A stretch of 50,067 nucleotides of DNA from CAIYRG01 sp035318785 (GTDB lineage Bacteria; Pseudomonadota; Alphaproteobacteria; Micropepsales; Micropepsaceae). The stretch is taken from contig DATHDZ010000070.1 in the NCBI GenBank assembly GCA_035318785.1, positions 1-50,067 on the forward strand, read 5' to 3'. This document shows positions 7,688-16,276 of the stretch, piece after piece. How positions within the stretch are numbered: the stretch's first letter is position 1; each line of letters begins with the position of its first letter. The translations under genes and the position numbers were made by a program. A model generated the notes under the pieces. The model saw only the letters and a list, made by a program, of their open reading frames with translations, was not told the DNA's origin and searched no databases.

Positions 7688-9634
7688 TCAGCGCCCGATG
7701 GTCAGCACGTCGAGAAGCGCCGGTTCCCCGCGCTTAACCACGGCCACCGCCCGCCTTAAAGCGGCGCCCAAATCCTTGGGATCGGCGATCGGGCCCTCGG
7801 CATAGACCCCCATGCCCTTGGCGATGGTGGCGTAATCGATGAAGGGCTGGCGCAGCGTCGTGCCGATATGGGCCTGGTCGATGCCGCGCATGCGGCGGTT
7901 CGCCATTTTTTGCAGGCCCATATATTCCTGATGATAGCCGCGGTTGTTGTGCATGACGTAGAGGATCGGAATTTTGTGATGGGCCGCCGTCCATAAGATA
8001 CCCGGTCCCATCATCAGATCGCCGTCCGGTTGTATCGTCACAGTCAACCGGCCATGCGCGCGGTTCGCCAACGCGACGCCCACCGCGGCGGCCGCGCCGA
8101 AGCCGATGCCGTTGCCACCGGAATCGCCGGTGTAATGGTAATATTTGTCCATCGCCCACAGCCGTTGCGGCCAATTGCTCACACCCGACGGTTTGGTGGA
8201 GGCGAGCGACCAATCTTCGTTGCGTAGAACCTCGAACAATTCGGCGGAGAGTCGCGCCGTGCTGACCGGACTCGCATCCCAACCATAGGCGGCGTCCGAC
8301 CGCACGCGCGTCAGCGCAGCCTTGTGTGCGTCGCCGAGCTTGGCGCCGCGCGCCTGGAACGCCAATCGGCGATTGGCGGTGATCTCGTGCCGCACCGCTT
8401 CGATCAGCGAGGGAAGGGTCGTCGCGGCGTCGGCGGCGATGGCGAGGTCGACCGGCTCATAGCGCTGAAAGTCTTGATAATTGGATTTGATGAAGAGATC
8501 GCCCGAGCTGATGCTGATGATCTTGGCGTCCAGCCGCGTCGTCGATGCGGTGCTCGTGATGATCTGATCATGGAACGCATGCGTGATGCCCCAGAAATCC
8601 ACCACTTCCAATCCCAGGATCACATCGGCCTGGCCGACCGTCGCGCGATTGCCGCGATTGCTCTGATTGAGCGGATGACGCGACGGGAAATTCATCCACG
8701 AGGCCAGATCGATCACCCCGCACTGTAAAAGCTCCGCCAGCTCGACGAGATGGTCCACGGCTTGCTGATTGCGGCCGTAAGAATCCGCGACGATCACCGG
8801 GTTCTCCGCCGCGACCAGCAGCTTTGCCGCTTCGGCCACCGCTCCGGATTCGCCTTGCGGCATGGCGATGACGGGAAGCTTCGGAATCTGCAGCTTCTTG
8901 CCTTCGGGGATAGGGCCTTCCTGCATCGTCGTGTCGACGCTAAGAAGGACGGGCGCCATCGGCGGCGTCACCGCGATCTTATAGGCGCGCACCGCGCTTT
9001 CCGCGAAATGTTCCAGCGATCCCGGCCGGTCGTCCCATTTGACGAAATCGCGCACCATGGCGGCATCGTCCTGCGAGGAATGGACCCAGATCACCTCATT
9101 GCGGCGCTCGGCGGCGTCGAACGTGTTGCCGATGAACAGGAACACCGGCACGCGGTCGCAGAACGCGTCATAGATCGCCATCGAGGCGTGCTGCAGCCCG
9201 ACGGTGCCATGGGCGCAGACCAGAAGCGGCTTGTTCTCGATCTTGGCATAGCCATGCGCGATCGCGACGGAGGTTTCTTCATGCGTGGTGGTGAGGAATT
9301 CCGGCGCGACGTTCTTGCCGTAATTCACCACCGATTCATGTAGGCCCTTGAAGCTGGACGCGCAGGTCGCGACGAGGTAGTCGAATTTGAGGCTCTTCAG
9401 CACGTCGAGCATGAAGTCCGACCCGGAGGTGGTCTGCACGATCGGGCTGCCGTCGACGCGATAGGCGAGCGTGTCGATTTCCGGATTGGGTGGAGGCGTG
9501 GTCCGCGCCGGGCCGGTCGCGGGTGCTGTCTGCGCGTGTGCGACCAGCGGCGTTGCAACCGCCGCGCCCGCCAGGGCCGCGCCCTTCAGAAGGCTGCGGC
9601 GCGTGACTGAGGATTGCACCTTGCGTTTGGACAT
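7688..9634 (-). CDS. Tat-exported thiamine diphosphate-dependent enzyme
   Basis: A 648-residue ThDP enzyme with a twin-arginine signal peptide: VTRRSLLKG (Arg12-Arg13), a hydrophobic Ala-rich helix, and a likely AHA cleavage site after residue 34. The catalytic Glu119 lies in THEETSVAIAHGYAK; the PP-domain motif is PDGDLMMGP followed by HNN. ATG 9634 is chosen because GGGGGAAG lies upstream and the signal peptide then begins at the N-terminus; 57 further in-frame codons upstream look non-coding. ThDP enzymes of this superfamily are normally cytoplasmic, so export of a folded, cofactor-loaded enzyme to the periplasm is unusual. It heads the - strand operon with two VOC genes and is divergent from the DUF2848 gene. 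Substrate unknown; 2-oxo acid decarboxylase is possible. Confidence 0.85.
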   Translation of the reverse strand: MSKRKVQSSVTRRSLLKGAALAGAAVATPLVAHAQTAPATGPARTTPPPNPEIDTLAYRVDGSPIVQTTSGSDFMLDVLKSLKFDYLVATCASSFKGLHESVVNYGKNVAPEFLTTTHEETSVAIAHGYAKIENKPLLVCAHGTVGLQHASMAIYDAFCDRVPVFLFIGNTFDAAERRNEVIWVHSSQDDAAMVRDFVKWDDRPGSLEHFAESAVRAYKIAVTPPMAPVLLSVDTTMQEGPIPEGKKLQIPKLPVIAMPQGESGAVAEAAKLLVAAENPVIVADSYGRNQQAVDHLVELAELLQCGVIDLASWMNFPSRHPLNQSNRGNRATVGQADVILGLEVVDFWGITHAFHDQIITSTASTTRLDAKIISISSGDLFIKSNYQDFQRYEPVDLAIAADAATTLPSLIEAVRHEITANRRLAFQARGAKLGDAHKAALTRVRSDAAYGWDASPVSTARLSAELFEVLRNEDWSLASTKPSGVSNWPQRLWAMDKYYHYTGDSGGNGIGFGAAAAVGVALANRAHGRLTVTIQPDGDLMMGPGILWTAAHHKIPILYVMHNNRGYHQEYMGLQKMANRRMRGIDQAHIGTTLRQPFIDYATIAKGMGVYAEGPIADPKDLGAALRRAVAVVKRGEPALLDVLTIGR

Positions 9635-9828
9635 AAGCTTCCCCCACCCGGCATTTCCTGAAGGTAAGCCGGTCTCCCGGAGAGCGAAAGGGTACCCCAC
9701 GGCGGAGCCTTTGACCCCTTCCTGGAACTGTGCGAAATCGAGCAATATCCACGCAACGTGTTTGTATTTGAAAGACAATGCCGGTGCCGGGGCGGATTTT
9801 GCCATTGCTGTTGCAGGAGGGGGCGGGC
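9635..9828. promoter_or_regulatory. Divergent promoter region with a CACG-CAA-CGTG palindrome
   Basis: This gap separates the Tat-ThDP operon (- strand) from the DUF2848 operon (+ strand), so it should carry both promoters. An 11-base palindrome CACGCAACGTG at 9750-9760 lies near the middle and is a candidate operator. No regulator gene is encoded in the cluster. I see no convincing sigma-70 pair that I would assign. Confidence 0.35.
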
Positions 9829-10476
9829 GTGCCGCGCGCCGCCACCATTAGCATCACTCAAGCCGTGATTGCCGGCTGGACCGGCCGCGATGCCGAAGCG
9901 GTCGAGAAGCACATCAAGGAATTGGAAGTGCTCGGCGTGAAACGCCCGGCTACGACGCCGATCTTCTACCGCGTCGGCGCGGCGCGGCTGACCACCGACA
10001 CGAGTATCGAAGTGCTGGGCGAGACATCGAGCGGCGAAGTGGAGTTCGTGCTTCTGAAGACGCAAGGCGTACTCTGGGTCGGCACCGGTTCGGATCACAC
10101 CGACCGCGAAGTCGAAGCCTATGGCGTCTCCGTCTCCAAGCAGATGTGCGAGAAACCCATCGCGCCTTTGTTCTGGCGTTTCGATGCTGTCGCCGATCAC
10201 TGGGACAAGCTGATGCTGCGGTCTTACGCAACGATTCGTGGGCAACGCGCGCTCTATCAGGAAGGCTCGGTCAGCGCGATGCGCCATCCCGAAGAGCTGC
10301 TGGCCCGCTTCGACAGAAGCGGCCTTCCCGAGGGCACGCTGATGTTCTGCGGTACGCTTGCGGTTCATGGCGGCCTTAGGCCTGCGCAGCGTTTCGAATT
10401 CGAACTCGAAGACCCCGTGAAGGGGCGAACAATTCAACACGGCTACGACGTCGTGAGCCTGCCCATTCTTGGTTAG
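9829..10476 (+). CDS. DUF2848 family protein
   Basis: A 215-residue protein matching DUF2848, recognised from VIAGWTGRDAEAVEKHI, the FYRVGA block and the strongly conserved VGTGSDHTDREVEAYGV segment followed by SKQMCEKP. The family has no firm biochemical function that I know. GTG 9829 is chosen because AGGAGG (9815-9820) is ideally placed; an ATG at 9778 in frame would add 17 poorly conserved residues. It begins a run of four tightly spaced genes (DUF2848, cupin, amidase, substrate-binding protein). Association with an amidase suggests a catabolic enzyme acting on an amide or carbamoyl compound, but this is context only. Confidence 0.8.
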   Translation: MPRAATISITQAVIAGWTGRDAEAVEKHIKELEVLGVKRPATTPIFYRVGAARLTTDTSIEVLGETSSGEVEFVLLKTQGVLWVGTGSDHTDREVEAYGVSVSKQMCEKPIAPLFWRFDAVADHWDKLMLRSYATIRGQRALYQEGSVSAMRHPEELLARFDRSGLPEGTLMFCGTLAVHGGLRPAQRFEFELEDPVKGRTIQHGYDVVSLPILG

Positions 10477-10496
10477 GCGAAAGAGGAAGACGCGCC

Positions 10497-10883
10497 ATGC
10501 CGATGAACAAACCTCATCTGGAATTCACCGCGCTCGACATGACTGCGGGATGGGCGACGCCGCCGGGGTATCCTTCGGGCATCAAGCAGAAGATTCTGGC
10601 GAGCGACATCGACGAGAAGGGAAAAATGGGAAGCCGCACGCGGCTGCTGCGCTTCGATCCCGGCGTCTACACCACGGAGCCCTTCGTGCACGACCATTGG
10701 GAGGAGGTTTACCTTCTCGCGGGCGATCTGATTGTCGGCAGCGATGAGCAAGGCAAAGGCGGGGAGCCGTTCCACAGCCCGACCTATGCCTGCCGGCCAC
10801 CCGGCGTTCATCACGGCCCCTTCAAATCCGAAAAAGGCTGCATGCTGTTTGAAATCCATTATTACGATGAAAGCGGAAAGTAA
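10497..10883 (+). CDS. Single-domain cupin protein
   Basis: A 128-residue cupin. Motif 1 is HDHWEEVYLLAGDL and motif 2 contains GVHHGPF, supplying a likely metal set of two His, one Glu and one His. Small cupins of this kind act as dioxygenases, isomerases or ligand sensors, and the sequence does not decide between them. The start ATG at 10497 has GAGGAAG upstream; ATG 10503 is a close alternative. Its 3' end overlaps the amidase start by 17 bases, so the two are coupled. Cytoplasmic, with no signal peptide. Confidence 0.75.
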   Translation: MPMNKPHLEFTALDMTAGWATPPGYPSGIKQKILASDIDEKGKMGSRTRLLRFDPGVYTTEPFVHDHWEEVYLLAGDLIVGSDEQGKGGEPFHSPTYACRPPGVHHGPFKSEKGCMLFEIHYYDESGK

Positions 10884-12240
10884 CGCGGCGCGCGCGGCGC
10901 GCTTGCGGATGCGCCCGTTCCATCGGGCGCGGCACATGTTTACCGTCGGACGCGGTAGCCCTTCCGATCTCATGGAAAATTGCCTCGCGGCGATCGCCGA
11001 ATGGGAGCCGGAGATTGGCGCCTTCGTTCATCGCAACGAAGAGGCAGCGCGCGAGGCTGCCGCTCTCTCCACCCAACGTTGGAGAGACGGCAAGGAATTG
11101 TCCCTGATCGACGGCATGCCGGTTGGGATCAAGGACATCGTCGAAACCATCGACATGCCGACCGAGATGGGATCGCCGCTCTACAAGGGCTGGCATTCGG
11201 GACGCGATGCGGCGACGGTTGCGGCCTTGCGCGAAGCCGGCGCGATCGTGCTGGGCAAGACCGTCACCACCGAATTCGCCGCCACGTTTCCGGGCGGCAC
11301 GCGCAATCCCTGGGATCTCACGCGCACGCCGGGCGGATCGAGCAGCGGCTCGGCCGCCGCCGTGGCCGCCGGCATGATCTCGGCAGGTTTGGGCACGCAA
11401 GTTGTAGGCTCGATCATCCGCCCTGCGAGCTTTTGCGGCTGCGTCGGGTTCAAGCCGAGCCTCGGCGCGATCAATCGCGGCGGCAGCCACGACGCGCTCT
11501 CCCAAAGCTGCGACGGGGTATTGGCGGCGAGCCTGGAAGATGCGTGGAATTTTTGTTGGGCGATCGCGCAGCGCGCCGGTGGCGATCCCGGTTATCCGGG
11601 CCTCGCCGGGCCGGAACGAATGCCACCCGCCAATCCGCCCGCCACGCTTATCGTGTTGGAAACCGCCGGTTGGGAGCTTGCGTCTCCTTCGGCCAAGGCC
11701 GGGTTCGAGGACATCCTCGAGCGTCTGCGGGCGTCGAATGTCGCGATCATTCATCGCCGCAACAATGAGCTGGTGGACGCACTCGAAACCCAATTGGCCA
11801 AAGCACACGGCGTTACCCTTTCCATCAATGCCTGGGAATCGCGCTGGCCGCTCAACACCTATCGCGAGAAGAATGCCGCCGGGTTGAGCCAGACGATGCT
11901 GGACCGCTTGGCTCAAGCCGAAAGCATGAGCATCGAGGATTACCGCCGCGCGCTTGCCGAACGCGCCCATATTCGCGCGGTCTATGCGCGGCTCTCATCT
12001 TTCGCCGACGCGGCGATCACTTTGTCCGCCACGGGAGCGGCGCCCGTCGGGCTACACTCGACGGGCAATCCGATTTTCGCAGTGGCCGGTTCCTTGCTCG
12101 GCGTTCCGGCGGTGTCGCTTCCGGTGCTCGCCGATGAGGGATTGCCGCTGGGGCTTCAGGTGATGGGCTTCGAGCAGCAGGATGCGGCGCTGATCGGTGT
12201 TGCCGCTTGGGTGCGCGATATGTTGCAAGGCGAGGCTTAG
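10867..12240 (+). CDS. Amidase signature family hydrolase
   Basis: A 457-residue amidase with the full Ser-cisSer-Lys triad: Lys89 (VGIKDIVET), cis-Ser158 in GGSSSGS (156-162) and the nucleophile Ser182 (VVGSIIRPASFCG). The 24-residue distance between the two serines matches the family. It hydrolyses an amide, carbamate or urea-type bond; the substrate is unknown. ATG 10867 lies inside the end of the cupin gene, 17 bases before its stop is complete; the frame extends upstream but only through cupin coding sequence. ATG 10909 is a later possibility. It is followed after 8 bases by the substrate-binding protein. It is not GatA, as there is no gatB/gatC context. Confidence 0.85.
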   Translation: MKAESNAARAARLRMRPFHRARHMFTVGRGSPSDLMENCLAAIAEWEPEIGAFVHRNEEAAREAAALSTQRWRDGKELSLIDGMPVGIKDIVETIDMPTEMGSPLYKGWHSGRDAATVAALREAGAIVLGKTVTTEFAATFPGGTRNPWDLTRTPGGSSSGSAAAVAAGMISAGLGTQVVGSIIRPASFCGCVGFKPSLGAINRGGSHDALSQSCDGVLAASLEDAWNFCWAIAQRAGGDPGYPGLAGPERMPPANPPATLIVLETAGWELASPSAKAGFEDILERLRASNVAIIHRRNNELVDALETQLAKAHGVTLSINAWESRWPLNTYREKNAAGLSQTMLDRLAQAESMSIEDYRRALAERAHIRAVYARLSSFADAAITLSATGAAPVGLHSTGNPIFAVAGSLLGVPAVSLPVLADEGLPLGLQVMGFEQQDAALIGVAAWVRDMLQGEA

Positions 12241-12248
12241 GGCAACCT

Positions 12249-13169
12249 ATGAAGCTTGCTGTTCCCGATATCATCTCCAATTCCTATTTTCCCGCCGCTG
12301 CCGCAATCGAGTTGGGCTTCTTCCGCGAAGAAGGTCTGGATGTTTCGCTGGAGCTGATCTTTCCGGTCGACAAGGCCTATGCCGCCTTGCGCGATGGCGC
12401 GGTGGATTTCGTCGGCGGCTCGGCGCATTCGGTCCTCGCGGCGTTCCCGGAATGGCGCGGGGCCAAGCTTCTCTGCGCGCAAGCGCAAGGCATGTACTGG
12501 TTCCTGGTGATGCACGCCGATCTCAACGCGAAGCGCGGCGACATCTCTATCGTCAAAGGCAAGAGCATCGGCGCCGCGCCCTGGGTCGAAATGGGTTTGC
12601 GCCGCCTTCTCATCGAGGCCGGCATCGATCCAGCACGCGACGGCGTGAAGATTGCTCCGGTGCCGGGCGCCCAAGGCGCGGGCGTGAATTTCGGCGTCAC
12701 CGCCGCCAAGGCGCTTGAGGAGCGCAAGATCGACGGCTTTTGGGCCAATGGCATGGGTGCGGAGGTGGCGGTGCGTCGCGGTGTCGGCACGATCGTGCTC
12801 GACGTGCGGCGCGGCGACGGGCCGAAGCCCTGCTTCAATTACACCATGGCGTCCATCGCCACGACGGACAGACTTATCGCGAATTCGCCCAATGTAGCGG
12901 CAGCGGCGGTGCGCGCCATTGTGAGAACGCAAGCCTCTCTGCGCGCCGATCCCCAGCGCGCGACGCCGGTCGGACAAAAACTCTTCCCGCCGTCGGAAGC
13001 CGCGCTCATCGCCGAATTGATCCGGCGCGATCTGCCCTATTACGACGCCTCGATTTCGGAAGATTTCGTCGCGGGCATGAACGGCTTCGCGCGCGATGTG
13101 GGAATCCTAAAAGGCAACCCGCGCTACGACGAGGTCGTGGCGATGCAGTTCGCGCCGCTCTGGAAATAA
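12249..13169 (+). CDS. NMT1/THI5-like substrate-binding protein without signal peptide
   Basis: A 306-residue protein of the NMT1/THI5/TauA periplasmic-binding fold: a strand, then NSYFPAAAAIELGFFREEGLDV and the GAVDFVGGSAHSVL block typical of nitrate/sulfonate/pyrimidine-precursor binding proteins. The protein starts directly with the first strand (MKLAVPDII) and has no signal sequence or lipobox, and no ABC ATPase or permease gene is nearby. It may therefore be a cytoplasmic enzyme or sensor derived from a binding protein, as in THI5-type proteins, or the true partner genes lie elsewhere. It ends four bases before the convergent egtD. Confidence 0.75.
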   Translation: MKLAVPDIISNSYFPAAAAIELGFFREEGLDVSLELIFPVDKAYAALRDGAVDFVGGSAHSVLAAFPEWRGAKLLCAQAQGMYWFLVMHADLNAKRGDISIVKGKSIGAAPWVEMGLRRLLIEAGIDPARDGVKIAPVPGAQGAGVNFGVTAAKALEERKIDGFWANGMGAEVAVRRGVGTIVLDVRRGDGPKPCFNYTMASIATTDRLIANSPNVAAAAVRAIVRTQASLRADPQRATPVGQKLFPPSEAALIAELIRRDLPYYDASISEDFVAGMNGFARDVGILKGNPRYDEVVAMQFAPLWK

Positions 13170-13173
13170 AGCG

Positions 13174-14142
13174 TCAAAGCGATTCCAGCCAGTGCACGCT
13201 GAAAAGCCGGTTGGGATCGCACCACAGCGCGCGCGGCGTGAAACCGGCGGAAGCCGCAAGGGCGCGGAAATCCTCCACGGTATATTTGTAGGACCATTCG
13301 GTGTGGATGGCTTCGCCTTCGGCGAACGAAATTTGCCGGCCGCAGATGGTGACGCGCTGAGCAGCCATGCTCACCAGATAAACCTCGATGCGCCGCAGCA
13401 GAGGATTGTAGAACGCGTAATGGGCGAAGCGCTCCACGTCGAAATTCGCGTTCGCCTCGCGATTGGCGCGCACCAGCAGGTTCTTGTTAAAGGCCGCGGT
13501 CACCCCGGCACGATCATTATAGGCCGCATGCAGCACGTTCGGGTCCTTGACCAGATCGACGCCGACCAGGAGCCCGCCGCCTTTGAGCAATTTGGCGCTT
13601 TGCTGCAGAAACAGCCGCGCTTCCTCGGGTTCGAAATTCCCGATGGTCGAGCCGGGGAAGAATCCAACGCGGCGTGCGGCCGATGAAACCGGCATGGCGA
13701 GTTCGCGCGTGAAATCCGCGACGACCGGCTCGATCTCCAGCGCCGGGTACTCGCTTCTCAGCCGCGCCGCGATGCTCCTGAGATAGGAGCCCGAAATGTC
13801 GATCGGCAGATAGGCGCGGGGATGCTCCAAGGCATCGAGGATCGGGCGGATTTTCTCGCCCGCGCCGGCGCCGAATTCCAAAATCTCGGCGTCGGGTCCG
13901 ATCAGGGCGGCAAACTCGCCTGCGTGCCGATGGAGCAGCGAGAGCTCGATACGGGTAGGATAATATTCCGGCGTCGCACAGATTCTTTCGAACAGATGCG
14001 AGCCATGTGCATCGTAGAAAAATTTGCACGGAATATGTTTCGGCTGACTCTTCAGGCCCGCCAGTAGCGCGTCCGAATAATCCTCCACATCGCAAATGAT
14101 CTCGCGTGGGCGCGCGGCGGCACTCTGCGCGGGAGGGGTCAT
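13174..14142 (-). CDS. egtD: L-histidine N-alpha-methyltransferase EgtD
   Basis: A 322-residue SAM-dependent methyltransferase that trimethylates histidine to hercynine, the first step of ergothioneine synthesis. The SAM motif is ILEFGAGAGEKIRPIL, and the FFPGSTIGNFEP and FYNPLLRRIEVYLVS blocks are typical of EgtD. ATG 14142 overlaps the egtB stop by four bases (ATGA), showing translational coupling; upstream in-frame codons lie within egtB. No egtA, egtC or egtE is present in the window; the lyase step would need a gene elsewhere. Confidence 0.93.
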   Translation of the reverse strand: MTPPAQSAAARPREIICDVEDYSDALLAGLKSQPKHIPCKFFYDAHGSHLFERICATPEYYPTRIELSLLHRHAGEFAALIGPDAEILEFGAGAGEKIRPILDALEHPRAYLPIDISGSYLRSIAARLRSEYPALEIEPVVADFTRELAMPVSSAARRVGFFPGSTIGNFEPEEARLFLQQSAKLLKGGGLLVGVDLVKDPNVLHAAYNDRAGVTAAFNKNLLVRANREANANFDVERFAHYAFYNPLLRRIEVYLVSMAAQRVTICGRQISFAEGEAIHTEWSYKYTVEDFRALAASAGFTPRALWCDPNRLFSVHWLESL

Positions 14143-15416
14143 GAATCCTCCGCCAGGCGAATGCCCGAGAATTGCCACCTTGAAGAAGGGGGGAAGAAAT
14201 TGCGGTAGGTCGGGCGGATGTGCCCGGCCGGCGTGGCGCAGGATCCGCCGCGCAGGACCATCTGGCCGCACATGAATTTGCCGTTATATTCGGCGACCGC
14301 ACCTGCGTGCGGCCGGTAGCGCGGATAGGGATCGTAGCTCGATCGCGTCCACTCCCAGGCATCGCCGTATAATTGTGTGACGCCTTCGGCTGCGGCGGCG
14401 GGCTTGGGATGTGGCTGAGTGGGGTCGAGGAAATTGCCGGTCACCGTCTGTCCGATCGCGGCGGCCTCCCACTCGAATTCGGTGGGAAGTCGCTTGCCCG
14501 CCCAATTCGCATAGGCCAACGCCTCATAGAAACTCACATGCACCACGGGCTCGTCGCGCCTTAGCGGCTGCACACCGTTCAGCGTGAAGACCTGCCACTC
14601 GCCCGTCTCGTTCGACCAATAGAGCGGCGCGTCCCATCCCTCGGTCTGCACCTTCGCCCATCCGTCGGAGAGCCAGAATTCGGGCCGGCGATAACCGCCA
14701 TCCTCCATGAAGGCCAGATATTCGCCGCAGGTGACGAGCCGCGTGGCCAGCCGATAGGGTCCGAGCAACACCAGATGGCGCGGGCCTTCATTGTCGAACG
14801 CAAAGCCCTCCTTGGCATGGCCGATCGGCACGATGCCGCCGGCAAAATCGGCCCAGCCGAGCGGGGATGCGCTTTTCACCGCAACCGGGGAACCTGGCGC
14901 GTAGCGGGGCAGCAGCTTGTTGCAGGAAAAAACGTGCTTGATGTCGGTCAGGATCAGTTCCTGATGTTGCTGTTCGTGATGAAGGCCGAGCTCCGCGATG
15001 TCTTCGAATACCGAGCGTTGCGCCTGGGTCGCGCGCTCGAAAAGCTGCGCCATCGCGCCATCCACGTGATGGCGGTATTCGAAGATCTCGTTGAGGGCAG
15101 GGCGCGTGAGAAGGCCTCGTTGGGGCCGGGGATGACGCGCCCCCAGTGCTTCATAATAGGAATTGAACAAATATTGGAAGCGGCGGTCATAAGGCTCGTA
15201 ATCGGGCGCATGCGGCATCAGCACCAGCGTCTCGAAGAACCAGGTCGTATGGGCCAGATGCCATTTTGTCGGACTCGCATCGGGCATGGACTGAACGCAT
15301 TGATCCTCGGCCCCTAAGGGCGCGGCCAGCGCTTCGGTCAGGGCACGAACCGCGGCATAGCGCGTGACAAAGCGCGTGTCCTCGCCCTGCGCATCGTTTT
15401 CGAGTGTGCGATACAT
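14139..15416 (-). CDS. egtB: Ergothioneine biosynthesis sulfoxide synthase EgtB
   Basis: A 425-residue non-haem iron enzyme that joins hercynine to a cysteine or gamma-glutamylcysteine thiol. The N-terminal DinB-like domain carries the iron ligands in WHLAHTTWFFE and HHEQQHQELIL, and the C-terminal half is an FGE/sulfatase-modifying fold ending MVLRGGSCATP and GIRL. ATG 15416 is chosen; five more upstream codons are possible. It is upstream of and coupled to egtD. The 130-base gap to pgl holds a perfect CGGCCCC-C-GGGGCCG palindrome (15440-15454) without a T-run, so egtBD may have its own promoter or be read through from the pentose-phosphate operon. Confidence 0.93.
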   Translation of the reverse strand: MYRTLENDAQGEDTRFVTRYAAVRALTEALAAPLGAEDQCVQSMPDASPTKWHLAHTTWFFETLVLMPHAPDYEPYDRRFQYLFNSYYEALGARHPRPQRGLLTRPALNEIFEYRHHVDGAMAQLFERATQAQRSVFEDIAELGLHHEQQHQELILTDIKHVFSCNKLLPRYAPGSPVAVKSASPLGWADFAGGIVPIGHAKEGFAFDNEGPRHLVLLGPYRLATRLVTCGEYLAFMEDGGYRRPEFWLSDGWAKVQTEGWDAPLYWSNETGEWQVFTLNGVQPLRRDEPVVHVSFYEALAYANWAGKRLPTEFEWEAAAIGQTVTGNFLDPTQPHPKPAAAAEGVTQLYGDAWEWTRSSYDPYPRYRPHAGAVAEYNGKFMCGQMVLRGGSCATPAGHIRPTYRNFFPPSSRWQFSGIRLAEDS

Positions 15417-15546
15417 GAGGCTGCAACCCACGCGTTATGCGGCCCCCGGGGCCGAAGCCTACGAACGCCCTATTTAGTGGCTACTTAACGCAGTTCAATG
15501 GCGTTTGTGCCAGGACCGTTTGTGGCTTCGAGAAAACATTGTGACA

Positions 15547-16257
15547 TCAATCGCCTGCTGCAGCTTTGTCGGCAAAGACACAGAGTTCGCCTAGGGGGCG
15601 AAAACGTCTCGCAGGAAGCTCCGGGTCGCCCGCACGAAAGCGGCGTAGAATCGCGGCTTTCCCTGGGCCCGCGACGAGGAATGCGGCATGCCGGCTGCTT
15701 TCGAGCGTGGGGTATGTGAGCGTGATGCGTGGCTCGGATGCTGCGCCGATCAGTGCTGCCGCCCATCGCCGGCGCTCATTCAACACCTCTTGTCCTGGAA
15801 AAAGCGACGCAAGATGTCCGTCTTCGCCCAAGCCCAACAGCGTGACCGCAAAGAGCGGCCGCGTCGGATCGAGCGTGTCCGCACCGTAGAAGGATTTCAG
15901 CTCGCGCTCATAGGCCGCGGCCGATTCTTCGGGCGTGATGTGCTCCGTTCGCACAGGATGGATGTTTCCGGCCGGTACCGGCACGTGCGATAGCATGGCG
16001 TCCCACGCCATGCGGAAATTGCTGCGCGCATCGTCATGGGGTACGAATCTCTCATCGCTCCAGAACCAATGCGCATGGCGCCACGGGAACCGGCTGCTGT
16101 AGTCGGAAGACACAAGACGTTCGTAAATGGGCCGCGGCGTCGAGCCGCCGGAAAGGAGGATCGCGAAATCGTGGTTTTCTTCGAGCGCCAATCCCAGAAG
16201 CCAGTCCGCAACACGGCTCGCGAAACCATCGGCATCGGTCAGCACTTCGATTTGCAT
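15547..16257 (-). CDS. pgl: 6-phosphogluconolactonase
   Basis: A 236-residue hydrolase of the DevB/Pgl family that converts 6-phosphogluconolactone to 6-phosphogluconate. Characteristic segments are ILLSGGSTPRPIYERL, WFWSDERFVP, SNFRMAWDAML, VTLLGLGEDGHLASLFPG and the later RITLTYPTL. ATG 16257 is chosen because zwf ends at 16277; the longer frame would run into it. It is the last gene of the tal-pgi, gnd, zwf, pgl order. Confidence 0.92.
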   Translation of the reverse strand: MQIEVLTDADGFASRVADWLLGLALEENHDFAILLSGGSTPRPIYERLVSSDYSSRFPWRHAHWFWSDERFVPHDDARSNFRMAWDAMLSHVPVPAGNIHPVRTEHITPEESAAAYERELKSFYGADTLDPTRPLFAVTLLGLGEDGHLASLFPGQEVLNERRRWAAALIGAASEPRITLTYPTLESSRHAAFLVAGPGKAAILRRFRAGDPELPARRFRPLGELCVFADKAAAGD

Positions 16258-16276
16258 ATCCGCCGGCTTCCCGTGA

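Noticed and set aside
9720..9760. GGAAC at 9724 as an EcfG promoter for DUF2848
   Set aside because: No CGTT at 16 or 17 bases; the nearest TGTT is at the wrong distance.
10867..12240. Amidase gene as gatA
   Set aside because: No gatB or gatC nearby, and the operon context is catabolic; the general amidase signature call is safer.
13517..14362. 281-codon - strand frame over egtD/egtB
   Set aside because: Frame-shifted shadow of egtD and the end of egtB.
15440..15454. CGGCCCC-C-GGGGCCG palindrome as a terminator
   Set aside because: No T-run on either side and a loop of one base; no function assigned.
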